IMG/VR virus record: IMGVR_UViG_3300048582_000084
Span: 17,137 to 81,136 of that record
Source of the DNA: a virus
Strand: one strand, 5' to 3'
DNA: 64,000 bases
A program made the position numbers and the translations under genes. The stretch's first letter is position 1. Every line of letters starts with the position of its first letter. Under the pieces are notes generated by a model. The model was not told the DNA's origin, ran no database searches, and worked only from the letters and a program-made list of their open reading frames with translations. Positions 17,709 through 25,660 of the stretch are shown here, in pieces.

Positions 17709-17972
17709 TTCGTATTCTTCTGGAAGGTGGTGGAACCCCATAGGAACGGTGTCCCGCCATTGGAGTCGATATATCTCGTCCCCGTTCTCGTCTAAGATGC
17801 CTGTAGGTACAGGGTCTTCGTCGTATAGGGTCTCGATTAGCGTACTTGCTGTCGAAGAATATCCCATGTCTTCGTCGTAGAAAATTTGGATAGCTGTCGA
17901 TCCGCCGCTTGATTGCCCGCCTGCTGCGGCGCTCTTGGCGAGACGCCGTTTGGTTTGGGCAGAGATACTCAC
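17694..17972 (-). CDS. Small acidic protein, unknown
   Basis: 92 residues starting at GTG after AAAGG. A basic N-terminal 15 residues is followed by a low-complexity Gly/Ser linker and an acidic, Tyr-rich C-terminal half. I recognise no family. It lies between the SpeD-like gene and another unknown gene, and its end forms part of a terminator. Confidence 0.55.
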   Translation of the reverse strand: MSISAQTKRRLAKSAAAGGQSSGGSTAIQIFYDEDMGYSSTASTLIETLYDEDPVPTGILDENGDEIYRLQWRDTVPMGFHHLPEEYEYGGE

Positions 17973-18019
17973 GAACTGAGCCTTTCGCGGCTTAGTTCCT
18001 GTGCTTTTGTTTCGAATAC

Positions 18020-18316
18020 TTACGGCTCCAATTCCACCACAACATTTGGGTTGTAGAGTGGACCGGCATAACTCTCTTCAACTTCTTGGACCTCGACCGG
18101 CTTAGGAAGGTCCTCAACAAGAACCATCTTCACTTCGACCACTTCACAGTCGATTGGGGGCTGGTTGCCGTTCCACCGGCACGGCTTGTTCATCCGAGTG
18201 ATAAACGCCCGCATAGGCCCCTTACCAGCGTAGTAAATCGCAGACTGTAGGTCAGGACTCGATGTCCTGTACCCCGTAACAAATTCACCTGTTGCAATGA
18301 CTCTTGCTACAAACAT
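18020..18316 (-). CDS. Conserved-looking small protein, unknown
   Basis: 98 residues with a good ribosome site (TTGAGGTGAAAAATG). A mixed alpha/beta pattern is followed by an acidic, Pro-rich end (VEDLPKPVEVQEVEESYAGPLYNPNVVVELEP). The last residues, YNPNVVVE, resemble the end of the metallophosphoesterase (FNPNLVVEI); whether this means anything is unclear. No family recognised. Confidence 0.6.
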   Translation of the reverse strand: MFVARVIATGEFVTGYRTSSPDLQSAIYYAGKGPMRAFITRMNKPCRWNGNQPPIDCEVVEVKMVLVEDLPKPVEVQEVEESYAGPLYNPNVVVELEP

Positions 18317-18324
18317 TTTTCACC

Positions 18325-18576
18325 TCAAAGCGTTGTTGCGTGTGTGAAAACCGGACACCGAGAATACGGGCACGAATATCCATAGGCGGCATTGTTTTCG
18401 AATTTCACACCGCAGTGCCCACACTGGACACCCTTCTCAACTATAGGCTCTGGAATTGGCGGGATGATTCGATAGCCGTCGGGGGTGATGGTGTACTCTT
18501 CGATACTCCACCAACCCTCTGACCTGACACGCATCGGAGGCGGCGGTACCTTGGAAGGCGAATTAGGCGGCTTCAA
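18325..18576 (-). CDS. Small zinc-ribbon protein, unknown
   Basis: About 83 residues if translation begins at the TTG at 18576, whose TTGA overlaps the thyX stop. The C-terminus has a CGHCGVKFEN...YSCPYSRCPVFTH zinc-ribbon or zinc-finger pattern with Cys/Cys/Cys/Cys spacing. A Pro-rich N-terminus precedes it. An upstream extension would run through thyX in another frame and is rejected. Possibly a DNA- or RNA-binding accessory. Confidence 0.55.
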   Translation of the reverse strand: MKPPNSPSKVPPPPMRVRSEGWWSIEEYTITPDGYRIIPPIPEPIVEKGVQCGHCGVKFENNAAYGYSCPYSRCPVFTHATTL

Positions 18577-19313
18577 GCAGTCAAAACCTTCCAAGATGTC
18601 GGGAACAGCGGCTCGATGATCTTGCCGACTTGGATCGCGAGGTCTTGAATTTCCTTCTGAGCGTGCGGATCGATCCGCTGCTTGTACATACGACCCCACG
18701 CGGCCAGAGAGCCGCTGACGTAGTAGGACGTGTACATCGACTGAGGCAGCACCATACGAGCCTGTTCGGGACACACACCGTCAAGCAACATTTCGCGGTA
18801 TAGCTTCAACGAGGACTCGATGTGCCGCGCGTATTTGCGCTTAATAGAACCTAATGGAAGGCCCGTGAACACGGAATCAGAAGAGCCTTGCTTTTTGTTC
18901 ACAGCGCGCTTGCGCCAATCCTCAGGAACGAAGAACGTCGGGGCGCTGTCCACGTAACGACGGCTGACCTCGTTGTACGAGAAGCCGACCATGTGCTTGA
19001 ACCGCTGACGCGCCACGAAGATCGGGACGGTCTCGCGCAGTGTGATGAAGCAGTGGCTGAACGGCGTCCAGTGGCCGTGCGACGCGAGATAACCGATCAG
19101 CTTCTCGTCTCGTTCCGAGAGCTTGTAGTTTCCGTCGCAGTGATCATCGCTTCGCGCATCAGAGCAAAAGTCCGCCCGAGACGATTTATCCTCGATATCC
19201 TGGCAGTAGCCGCACAAGCCCTTCTCCCACTCGCTCTCCTTATCGAAGGACACACGCGCAGCGTTCACGACTGTTAGGTCTGACCCAACATGCTGAATGT
19301 AAGAGGCTTCCAT
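18573..19313 (-). CDS. thyX: Flavin-dependent thymidylate synthase ThyX
   Basis: 246 residues. It methylates dUMP to dTMP using methylene-tetrahydrofolate and FAD/NADPH. The core is seen: FSHCFITLRETVPIFVARQRFKHMVGFSYNEVSRRYVD, the phage form of the ThyX signature, and SLAAWGRMYKQRIDPHAQKEIQDLA near the C-terminus. An unusual Cys-rich insertion (GLCGYCQDIEDKSSRADFCSD) lies around residues 30-55. The start overlaps the glutaredoxin stop (TAATG). With the dUTPase and RNR it gives the phage its own dTTP route. Confidence 0.93.
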   Translation of the reverse strand: MEASYIQHVGSDLTVVNAARVSFDKESEWEKGLCGYCQDIEDKSSRADFCSDARSDDHCDGNYKLSERDEKLIGYLASHGHWTPFSHCFITLRETVPIFVARQRFKHMVGFSYNEVSRRYVDSAPTFFVPEDWRKRAVNKKQGSSDSVFTGLPLGSIKRKYARHIESSLKLYREMLLDGVCPEQARMVLPQSMYTSYYVSGSLAAWGRMYKQRIDPHAQKEIQDLAIQVGKIIEPLFPTSWKVLTA

Positions 19314-19549
19314 TAGCGCGACGCCAACCACTCTACGAGGTCGGTATAGCCGCCAATCAAGCCATGCTCTTTCGACGCGCCTGCGACGTAAATCTGTGGA
19401 ACGGTCATGAAACCATGCGCCTTGAAGTCGGCCATATGCGCGTTGACGCTTAGGTCGCGAACTTCAAACTCGTACCCAAGGCGTGTCAGCAGAGCCTTAG
19501 CTTTGTCGCACCATGTACAGGACGACTTAGAATAAACGATGAACTTCAT
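19313..19549 (-). CDS. Glutaredoxin
   Basis: 78 residues with the CTWC redox site at positions 11-14, TVPQIYV (cis-Pro loop) and GGYTDL, the full glutaredoxin/NrdH pattern. It probably reduces the class II RNR C-terminal cysteines. It is coupled at both ends: its start codon overlaps the end of the DUF3310 gene and its stop overlaps the thyX start. Confidence 0.92.
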   Translation of the reverse strand: MKFIVYSKSSCTWCDKAKALLTRLGYEFEVRDLSVNAHMADFKAHGFMTVPQIYVAGASKEHGLIGGYTDLVEWLASR

Positions 19550-19893
19550 TATGGGTTTTGAATACCGTCAATACCGTTCGATGCGTAGGCGGCACTAATG
19601 GAGCCTCGGATCAGTTTGTCGGACGCCACTAGGACAGAGGCTTTGGCTTCCGCGAGCCCCTTAGCCTTTTCAGCTTCTTCCCGCTTCGCGCGTTCAATCA
19701 TGACGCCGAGATAGAACTGCGCCTTTGCCAAGTCTTGGGCGCCGCCTTTATGCCGCCACCGCCAGAGGTACTTGAGGATATTACCCTTGAGCCAGCCAAG
19801 AAACTCGTCGGCTGTCATGCTCGCTTCGATGGCCTGAATGGCCTCGATACCGCCCTGCGTATAGTGAGCAGGGTAACTTACTGGATCATTCAT
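19549..19893 (-). CDS. DUF3310 protein
   Basis: 114 residues beginning with the DUF3310 hallmark DPVSYPAHYTQGGIEAIQAIEASMTADEFLGWLKGNILKYLWRW, followed by a helical end. This family is common in phage replication and nucleotide clusters, often next to or fused to nucleotide enzymes; its biochemical role is not settled. It sits between the kinase-like and glutaredoxin genes with overlapping ends. Confidence 0.88.
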   Translation of the reverse strand: MNDPVSYPAHYTQGGIEAIQAIEASMTADEFLGWLKGNILKYLWRWRHKGGAQDLAKAQFYLGVMIERAKREEAEKAKGLAEAKASVLVASDKLIRGSISAAYASNGIDGIQNP

Positions 19894-20425
19894 TCCGTAG
19901 TTTTACTTTCAGTGATTTAGCCGCTTCATCTGCGATGGTGTAAGCTTCCGCAATCATGGACACGGTTTCCCGGTACACGACGCCCCCTCGCTTGAGCGTG
20001 TCTTCGATCTTGGCCGATATCGGCGCTTCGTCGATCTCTCCGTGAACACGCGCTTTGCTCTCAAAGGCGTGGCGACGCGTGACGAAATAATTGAGAGACG
20101 GGTACATGTTGTGATAATGCACACACACGTCGAAGAACGCGGCAGGGAGGTCTTCACCGTAGACGGGCGAAAGTAGAATAGGGCTATCGCAGACGACTAT
20201 ATCTGCGTGTCCCTCACATCGGGCGATCTGCCAATGCTGGCGACCGGCGATGTAGATTTGACACCGAAGTGCCTTGTGCGCCTCGTCGTAGACAGCGAGT
20301 TTCGCGATCTCGTCTGGACACTCGGTAGAGAATTCGGGGTACTTCGTTTTGAGTATCCCCGCGACAAGAAGAGCAAGCGTAGATTTTCCTGCCCCCGGCG
20401 CGCCGAACAGATTTACTACCAGCAT
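19886..20425 (-). CDS. P-loop nucleoside-kinase-like ATPase
   Basis: 179 residues from the ATG at 20425, so the Walker A GAPGAGKST falls near residue 7. Further motifs are a DSPILL block (Walker B-like) and YFVTRRHAFESKARVHGE, which looks like a kinase lid. The pattern fits AAA_28 or deoxynucleoside/nucleotide kinase-like phage proteins. The substrate is probably a nucleoside or nucleotide given the neighbours, but this is inference. An upstream ATG at 20467 is possible but would overlap the previous gene. Confidence 0.7.
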   Translation of the reverse strand: MLVVNLFGAPGAGKSTLALLVAGILKTKYPEFSTECPDEIAKLAVYDEAHKALRCQIYIAGRQHWQIARCEGHADIVVCDSPILLSPVYGEDLPAAFFDVCVHYHNMYPSLNYFVTRRHAFESKARVHGEIDEAPISAKIEDTLKRGGVVYRETVSMIAEAYTIADEAAKSLKVKLRNE

Positions 20426-20426
20426 T

Positions 20427-20612
20427 TTACCCGGACATGATCCCGATAATCTTTCCTGTCTTGTCAAGAACGATATTAACTCGGCTCATGTCAAAATCGG
20501 CCTGAACCGGCGTACCCGGCCAGAGAACGCGGCTGGAATCTGCAAGGCCTGGGGGAAGGTCCGCTAAGACCTTCCCCACATATTCCTTGTACCGCTCGGA
20601 AGCGGGAATCAT
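20427..20612 (-). CDS. Peptidase inhibitor I78-like small protein
   Basis: 61 residues. The C-terminal half, VLWPGTPVQADFDMSRVNIV plus LDKTGKIIGIMSG, follows the I78 inhibitor pattern (R...G..vT.D...dRLNv..d..g.I..v.CG), although the final Cys-Gly is Ser-Gly here. I78 proteins inhibit serine peptidases in the periplasm, but this one has no signal peptide, so it would act in the cytoplasm. The stop is one base before the kinase start, and its start overlaps the SSB-like gene (ATGA). Confidence 0.5.
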   Translation of the reverse strand: MIPASERYKEYVGKVLADLPPGLADSSRVLWPGTPVQADFDMSRVNIVLDKTGKIIGIMSG

Positions 20613-21325
20613 CCGAAGTTCCGTCGCCGCCCGCTGGCAGCGTTGCCCTTCGTGTTCACCTGAACGTCTTCCTCCTCGGCCTCAGCCTCAGCGCCCGAGT
20701 CCTTCGCAGCGTCTAGCTTGGCGATCAGGTCGGCTTCCGAAGCCCACTCCACGATCTTGAAGACCGGCGCGAACTTCTTACCGATGGAATCGCCGTCTTC
20801 GTCCTTCGCTTCGAAGGAGACGTGCTGAAGCTCGATGATGGCAAGCTCGCCGGGGTGCTGAGAGAACGCCTTACCGAAGTCCCGGATCAGATTGGCGACC
20901 GAGATGTTGCCGCCCTTGGACGACGTCTTGAACTGGAACTGAGTGCCGTCCTCGATGTCGCGCATCTCAAACGAGGCCTGTTCGCGCCAGCCGTCCTGCT
21001 TCTTCTTGTAGGGGCCATGGTCGGTCAGGCTGCCCTTGGCAGGCGGCTTGCCCTCAACAACGCGGACCATGATTTCTTCCATCACTTCCTTGTTGTTCCA
21101 GCAAATCCAACCACGCTTGAATTCGTTCGGGTTCAGCGCGAGGCGCGTGCCCTTCTGGAGTTCTTCGGCGTCCTTGCCGAAGCTGTAGATACCCGTGTTG
21201 CCGTCAAACTTGAGGTACAGAGCGCCCGAAGACGCGCCCATGTCATCGGCGGCGTCGAGGAACGGGTTGTGACCGGCAGCGGTCATGGCACCATTCGGCG
21301 CAACAGCGGGGAGATTCGTAGTCAT
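20609..21325 (-). CDS. Probable single-stranded DNA-binding protein
   Basis: 238 residues. It has a beta-rich centre (WREQASFEMRDIEDGTQFQFKTSS, AIIELQHVSFEAKDEDGD) and a highly acidic tail (EAEAEEEDVQ) followed by a short basic end, GRRRNFG. Large size, central OB-like pattern and acidic C-terminal tail resemble phage SSBs that recruit replication partners by the tail. No direct signature can be pointed to, so the call is by architecture. It heads the operon that runs to thyX. Confidence 0.5.
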   Translation of the reverse strand: MTTNLPAVAPNGAMTAAGHNPFLDAADDMGASSGALYLKFDGNTGIYSFGKDAEELQKGTRLALNPNEFKRGWICWNNKEVMEEIMVRVVEGKPPAKGSLTDHGPYKKKQDGWREQASFEMRDIEDGTQFQFKTSSKGGNISVANLIRDFGKAFSQHPGELAIIELQHVSFEAKDEDGDSIGKKFAPVFKIVEWASEADLIAKLDAAKDSGAEAEAEEEDVQVNTKGNAASGRRRNFG

Positions 21326-21404
21326 ATTAGTACTTGTTAACCTTGTGCTTAGTATCTTGGTAGAGGGACGCCTTAGGCGTCGTAATGCAGGAACTTAGCC
21401 TGTC

Positions 21405-21448
21405 AAAAAGCGGCGAAAGGGGGTAATTATACTCCCTTTCGTTCGCTT
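21405..21448 (-). terminator. Terminator of the Rnl5 gene
   Basis: Long stem (AGCG..CGAAAGGG with CCCTTTCG..CGCT) ending in a T5 run on the minus strand. It closes the RNA ligase transcript. A second small palindrome, GACGCCTAAGGCGTC (about 21367-21381), lies in the leader of the SSB-like gene. Confidence 0.8.
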
Positions 21449-21463
21449 CATTGAACTACTTTA

Positions 21464-22651
21464 TCACTGGAATTCGGTGATATTTCCCTTGCGCGTCAGA
21501 TATTCGCCAGAGACGTTCTTGAGAATCTTCCGCCCGAAGCGGTGGACGTTTTCCTCCGTGGCGGAAGTGATGACGACACCTTCTCGAATGTGACCACCAC
21601 CGAGTGTGGTCTTGCCGTCAGTCAAGGACAGCATCGTCTCTCGATTGAACGGGCCTCGGTAGAGGACCGGCACAGTCGGGATGCCAAGGCGGTCGAGTAG
21701 GCTGTACTTGTCGGCGGCATCAATGAACCGACCGCCCTGGGGCGTGCCAACCCATAGGTCGAACGCACGGAAAGTCGGACTGCTGTGACCATAGCCCAGG
21801 TCCTGCACGCCGATTCCATAGACCTCACCGAAGAGGAATATCGGCGTCTCGGGCGGCGCCAGCCCCAGGTCGTACAGACCCTCCGCAAGGCGCTCTGTGA
21901 CGGTCGCGGCTAGGGCACTGTCGCTGGTCATCCCGTGGAACGCCTTCAGGTACACGTTGTCGGCGGGGGTGCCATCATCGTTCACCCATTTGAAGACGTT
22001 CCCACGCGCGCCGAGACCCTTCGAATAGACGAAGACGTCATCCGGAAGATCGGGGTGCATCAGCCCAGGGAAGTAGGCGAAGCAGCACATCGTCCCGTGT
22101 AGCTTCTCGGTGATGACGACTTCATCCCCGTCCTTGAAGATGTTCGGGTACTTCTTCCAGTTTTCGAAGTCGTACCGGACAGTCTTCTCGGGACCGACGT
22201 AGGCGCAGTTCCCATAGAACCGCTTCCGCAGTGCCGGGTCCATCGCTTCCATGGGGTCGTACTTCTTGACGCCAAGGAATTCGGTGACGTCGTCGCCTTC
22301 GGAGACCTCGACGGCCTGAAGATTTCCAGCACCCCGTACTACATGGCAGGAGTGATCCACCATTTCGTTGACCTGATACACGATCCCCTGGCTCAGACAG
22401 CCGCGCAGCTTGATCGCCTTGATGCGGTTCTTCTGCGAGCCGGATAGCTTACCGACCAGATTGAGCCTTTCGATCAGCCACTCAGGTAGAACGGAGGCCT
22501 CGGGTAGATAGACCGCGAGGTCGCCGGGCTTGAACGAGCCCTTAGCAACGATGCTACGGTACTCTCCGACAACGGCGAGTTCGATCTTGTCGGCGCCCTC
22601 GACGGGCTCGATGGCGCTGATACGCTCCACCGTCACTACAAAGTCAGACAT
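21464..22651 (-). CDS. RNA ligase, Deinococcus Rnl5 type
   Basis: 395 residues. An N-terminal OB-type domain (VERISAIEPVEGADKIE...GDLAVYLPEASVLPEWL) precedes a nucleotidyltransferase domain. The lysine of motif I is in EKLHGTMCCF (about residue 180); other motifs are VFVYSKGLGARG, PIFLFGEVYG and a late IREGVVI. The KxHG motif with an N-terminal OB domain is the mark of DraRnl/Rnl5 ligases, which join 3'-OH/5'-phosphate RNA nicks and tolerate damaged ends. The leader AAGGATCATAAAATG supports the start. It forms its own transcription unit bounded by hairpins. It likely works with Pnkp (26788) to mend cut RNA. Confidence 0.88.
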   Translation of the reverse strand: MSDFVVTVERISAIEPVEGADKIELAVVGEYRSIVAKGSFKPGDLAVYLPEASVLPEWLIERLNLVGKLSGSQKNRIKAIKLRGCLSQGIVYQVNEMVDHSCHVVRGAGNLQAVEVSEGDDVTEFLGVKKYDPMEAMDPALRKRFYGNCAYVGPEKTVRYDFENWKKYPNIFKDGDEVVITEKLHGTMCCFAYFPGLMHPDLPDDVFVYSKGLGARGNVFKWVNDDGTPADNVYLKAFHGMTSDSALAATVTERLAEGLYDLGLAPPETPIFLFGEVYGIGVQDLGYGHSSPTFRAFDLWVGTPQGGRFIDAADKYSLLDRLGIPTVPVLYRGPFNRETMLSLTDGKTTLGGGHIREGVVITSATEENVHRFGRKILKNVSGEYLTRKGNITEFQ

Positions 22652-22658
22652 TTTATGA

Positions 22659-22676
22659 TCCTTAATTTGGTTGCAA
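22659..22676. repeat. Repeated leader sequence (copy 1)
   Basis: TCCTTAATTTGGTTGCAA, directly upstream of the Rnl5 start; an exact 18-bp copy is found at 23159-23176. On the minus strand it links a hairpin to the AAGGAT ribosome site. Confidence 0.7.
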
Positions 22677-22701
22677 AAAGACCCACCTCGCGGCGGGTCT
22701 A
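22675..22701 (-). terminator. Terminator after the 22709 membrane gene
   Basis: Stem GACCC/GGGTC (extended, Gly-Cys rich) with T5 on the minus strand, followed by the repeated leader. Confidence 0.8.
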
Positions 22702-22708
22702 TATTCTC

Positions 22709-23149
22709 TCAGATACTCAGTACACGCTTCGCGATGATCAGACGTGGATCGTACAGCGCGGCCCAATTCCAGACGTCGAAGACGCTACTAGCGCCGACAA
22801 TTACTAGGGTGAAGCAGAGAAGAGCAGCGAAGATTGACACCACTCCCACGACGGCTCGTGATTCCTCTTTCTCGGCTTGATTTTCTTTCGCGGCCCTATA
22901 TTCGATGTAGTCCGCGTAATCTGATCGATCTACTGCTGGGTTCTTTTTACTTGCATACAAGGCTCCTCGATATGACGCATATCCAAAGCCGATACCCAGG
23001 CACATGAGAAATGCGCCCCACACAACCGCACTAATGTGCTGGACAATGATAGCTGTCATCGCGAGTGCGAAGACTTCAGGCCCAACTTGGGCAGCAAGCT
23101 CGGCAAGCTTCTCGCCCCAGCGCTCAATCAACTGAATTGCTTGATCCAT
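22709..23149 (-). CDS. Two-span membrane protein, unknown
   Basis: 146 residues. Hydrophobic segments at about 24-60 (FALAMTAIIVQHISAVVWGA and further residues) and 100-125 (VVGVVSIFAALLCFTLVIVG) flank a charged central loop rich in Asp, Glu and Lys. It could be a holin-like or inner-membrane accessory, but there is no lysis gene beside it. Ribosome site AAGGATGACAGAACATG. Flanked by terminators, so a single-gene unit. Confidence 0.65.
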   Translation of the reverse strand: MDQAIQLIERWGEKLAELAAQVGPEVFALAMTAIIVQHISAVVWGAFLMCLGIGFGYASYRGALYASKKNPAVDRSDYADYIEYRAAKENQAEKEESRAVVGVVSIFAALLCFTLVIVGASSVFDVWNWAALYDPRLIIAKRVLSI

Positions 23150-23158
23150 GTTCTGTCA

Positions 23159-23176
23159 TCCTTAATTTGGTTGCAA
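23159..23176. repeat. Repeated leader sequence (copy 2)
   Basis: Exact copy of the 18-bp leader at 22659-22676, again between a hairpin and the AAGGAT ribosome site of the next gene. Confidence 0.7.
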
Positions 23177-23202
23177 TAAGGAGACCCGAAGGTCTCCTTA
23201 TA
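23175..23202 (-). terminator. Hairpin after the 23206 gene
   Basis: Stem ATAAGGAGACC/GGTCTCCTTAT, loop CGAA. The T-run is only two bases, so it may be a weak terminator or an mRNA-end hairpin. Confidence 0.6.
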
Positions 23203-23205
23203 GGT

Positions 23206-23535
23206 TCACGGAACCGTGATTTTTGGTTTCCACAGCCTAGCGAACTTCAGTACGTTCGGAATCTCAGAGTCTGCACAGGGTAGCAGAATCGCGCAGCTTT
23301 TGATTCCGTCTAGGGTCTTGTTTTCGTGGCCGAGATAGGTCCAAGGAAGCATAGCGATCTTGTCGAATTCGCGCCGGTTTACCCGAACCACACACTTCTT
23401 GAAGCTGTTATTCAGCCAATACTGATAGTCAGCATTTTTGGAGAACACTAGATGGGCGCCCAAAACTGAATGGGCGACCAGTGTCGGTGCCATGAAGTCC
23501 GGAAACTCATCCAACACCGCGATATACATTTTCAT
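23206..23535 (-). CDS. Small protein, possibly peptidyl-tRNA hydrolase II-like
   Basis: 109 residues, alpha/beta. MYIAVLDEFPDFMAPTLVAHSVLGA and FKKCVVRVNRREFDKI vaguely recall PTH2-type peptidyl-tRNA hydrolases (a strand, a His-containing helix, then K-C-V). The key PTH2 residues cannot be assigned with certainty. It lies directly downstream of the Rnl1 gene, 12 bp away, so a role near tRNA repair would fit, but this is speculation. Confidence 0.5.
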   Translation of the reverse strand: MKMYIAVLDEFPDFMAPTLVAHSVLGAHLVFSKNADYQYWLNNSFKKCVVRVNRREFDKIAMLPWTYLGHENKTLDGIKSCAILLPCADSEIPNVLKFARLWKPKITVP

Positions 23536-23547
23536 TCTTAAAGTCCT

Positions 23548-24711
23548 TTAACCGTTCAGATCGACTGGAGTTGCGGTCCAAGGCTCGACGCCTCCCAACA
23601 AGGCGAGAAATTCGCGCGCCTTGGTCGTTGAAGACACTTGCTTTAGGGCATGCTGACGCAGTGCCTCCAAAGGATCGGCCCCATCGTAGATTCGGAAGCA
23701 GATCGATGTAGCGAACTGGTAATTGGAGAACTTGTCCCGCACGTACTGTGCGAAAGCCTTCCGGTCTCGGTGAACGAAGGAGGGAGAATTAACTGCCCCG
23801 TTACGGATGATGGCAGCGACGATCCTGAGCCGCCAGTTCAGCGCATCGCGCCACGCCAGCAGCCGCTTCGCCTCGTCCTCAGGCAACAGAGCCGACACAT
23901 CATCGACCTTGTTCTCTAGTACGAGCCGAAGGACGTCCTTTTCCCACAACAGCCCCGAGCGAGCCCGGTGCGCTGCGACGTAGTCGTCGGCCTTCAGCTT
24001 GATGAGTTGCTGGCCCACGCGAACGACATAGCCCTCCGTGTCCTTCAGCGCCTTCGTGTGTTCCACGAACGCGTTGATGTCTTGGATGGCGTTCCCGAAG
24101 ATACGGACGGCGCCAACTCCCAGTTTATTCAGCGTTTCTGCGAACGGGGCGGTGTCCGCATACGTGCCGGTGTCGTTCATTCTTACGGCGAGAAGTGTGA
24201 GGTTCTCGCTCGCGTAGCGAACAACGATCTGGTTGAGGGGCGACGTGAATTCGAAGATAGGCGTTGCGCCTCCACGAAGAACACCTTCGCACCATGCTAG
24301 GACAAACTCACCGAGCGGCAGTCGCTTGCACGCCGCCAGCGCCATCTTCGCCTGCTCGGTGACGCCTGCCCTGGTCATGAAGACCAGTTCGTCGTTAACC
24401 ATCGCCGGGTGGATCATTGACCCGTCCAGCTTCTCCATGATCACAGCGTCGTCCCAAGACGTCGGGATTTCGGCGGGCTTCTCATGGAGGTTGAAGAACT
24501 TGTGGAACGGGCGGGCGATCAGCTTACCGTCGAGGTCGAACTTGAGACCCCGGCACTCGCGGCGGATCGGGCAGTCGAAAGAATCCGAATCCGCGTAGTT
24601 GTAGTCGATGAACATGTAGCCGTCTCGTTTACCGACCACGAATTCATCGCGTTCAGCAATCGCGGGTAGCACGTCATTGATGTGGTGGATCACGGGAAAA
24701 TCATAGGGCAT
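23548..24711 (-). CDS. rnlA: T4 Rnl1-type RNA ligase
   Basis: 387 residues from the ATG at 24711, which has a strong AGGAGAAGAACC ribosome site; the longer frame upstream has none. Motif I is EKLDGSM (Lys near residue 100), preceded by RECRGLKFD and FHKFFNLHE, exactly the T4 RnlA layout. Motif III-like FEFTSP and motif IV EGYVVRVG follow, with EGYVVRVGQQLIKLKADDYV (motifs IV-V). The family seals tRNA cut in the anticodon loop after Pnkp has healed the ends. Together with Rnl5 and Pnkp it forms a tRNA-repair set that defeats anticodon nucleases. Confidence 0.93.
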   Translation of the reverse strand: MPYDFPVIHHINDVLPAIAERDEFVVGKRDGYMFIDYNYADSDSFDCPIRRECRGLKFDLDGKLIARPFHKFFNLHEKPAEIPTSWDDAVIMEKLDGSMIHPAMVNDELVFMTRAGVTEQAKMALAACKRLPLGEFVLAWCEGVLRGGATPIFEFTSPLNQIVVRYASENLTLLAVRMNDTGTYADTAPFAETLNKLGVGAVRIFGNAIQDINAFVEHTKALKDTEGYVVRVGQQLIKLKADDYVAAHRARSGLLWEKDVLRLVLENKVDDVSALLPEDEAKRLLAWRDALNWRLRIVAAIIRNGAVNSPSFVHRDRKAFAQYVRDKFSNYQFATSICFRIYDGADPLEALRQHALKQVSSTTKAREFLALLGGVEPWTATPVDLNG

Positions 24712-24742
24712 TGGTTCTTCTCCTGAGTGGGTTTTGGTTTTC

Positions 24743-24770
24743 AAAAAAAGAGAGCCTAATCGGGCTCTCC
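24743..24770 (-). terminator. Terminator after the DNA ligase
   Basis: Stem GAGAGCC/GGGCTCTC with a T7 run on the minus strand, overlapping the last codons of the ligase and ahead of the Rnl1 ribosome site. Confidence 0.85.
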
Positions 24771-25631
24771 TATATCAATCGGGTCTCTAAATCCTTGAAA
24801 CGAAGGAATGCGTGGCTTGTTCTTCGTACCATCTGGTTGGTATCGAAACTTCACCGTCTTTCCGAGATAGTCAGAGCGGTTGTCCCAGATTTCTTGGCGC
24901 AACTTTGCGTCGAATCCTGTACCTAGATTGAAGAGCCCAAACTGTGAGTTTTCAAGAATTAACGAACCCATCGTTCCGGCTGGAACAAGGTTCTTCTTGG
25001 AAGAGCTGCGCTTAGTCCGCCCAAAGGCGTCTTTGATCGCTTCGTTTTCGTTGTGCATAAGTTCTTCGAAACCGACAACGACCGCTTCGTCGTCCTTGAA
25101 GTTCTTAAGTTTCAGGAGGATACCTTCTCGTTCCGTAGAACGCCCGAACTTGTAGTAGCTTCGCGGTGAGCGGATCATCGACCCTTCGAAGTTTTGCGAC
25201 AGATCGACGTGGAGATTAACGACCTCGTCCCAAGACGACGCTTCGTATTGCGGAGTAACGATGAGAAACTTGATTCCAATAGCCGCCGATACTCGGCGCC
25301 TCAAGATCGCCAATCGCGCTGTGAAGATCAGTAGCGGATCAGTGAAATCATCGAACACATAAAACGTGAAGTTTGGCTCACCAGCTTCGCGCATGACGTT
25401 GCCGGTCGTCTCTTGAAATGTGTCTCCAGCAATAAGTTCTCCGTCGAAACCGCTAAACTCTGGCCTGGACAGCGTCGTCCTGATGAAGTGGTTGGGGATC
25501 GGCTTCAGTGTGCGGCTGACAAGCTGACCATCGATAACGAGGGCACGAATGCCGTCGAGTTTGGGGGACACGTAAACCGGGAAGGTCAGCTTCGCCGGGT
25601 CTGTCAATTCTGCTGCAAGAAGGGGTTTCAT
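24756..25631 (-). CDS. ATP-dependent DNA ligase
   Basis: 291 residues. Motif I SPKLDGIRA (nucleophile Lys about residue 24), motif III FDGELIAG, motif IV EGSMIRSP and motif V ILLKLKNFKDDEAVVVG are clear, followed by a small OB domain (GTMGSLILE...KTVKFRYQPDG). Size and layout are of the T7/T3-like minimal phage ligases. It seals Okazaki fragments and repair nicks. The start is the ATG at 25631 (a TTG sits just before it); the ribosome site lies inside the preceding terminator stem (AAGGTGGG). Confidence 0.93.
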   Translation of the reverse strand: MKPLLAAELTDPAKLTFPVYVSPKLDGIRALVIDGQLVSRTLKPIPNHFIRTTLSRPEFSGFDGELIAGDTFQETTGNVMREAGEPNFTFYVFDDFTDPLLIFTARLAILRRRVSAAIGIKFLIVTPQYEASSWDEVVNLHVDLSQNFEGSMIRSPRSYYKFGRSTEREGILLKLKNFKDDEAVVVGFEELMHNENEAIKDAFGRTKRSSSKKNLVPAGTMGSLILENSQFGLFNLGTGFDAKLRQEIWDNRSDYLGKTVKFRYQPDGTKNKPRIPSFQGFRDPIDIGEPD

Positions 25632-25632
25632 C

Positions 25633-25655
25633 AAAAACCCACCTTTCGGTGGGTC
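25633..25655 (-). terminator. Terminator before the DNA ligase
   Basis: Stem ACCCACC/GGTGGGT, loop TTTC, T5 on the minus strand. Its 3' arm also serves as ribosome site for the ligase, so folding could affect translation. Confidence 0.8.
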
Positions 25656-25660
25656 TTGAG

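Noticed and set aside
18577-18774. N-terminal extension of the zinc-ribbon protein
   Set aside because: It runs through thyX in a shadow frame.
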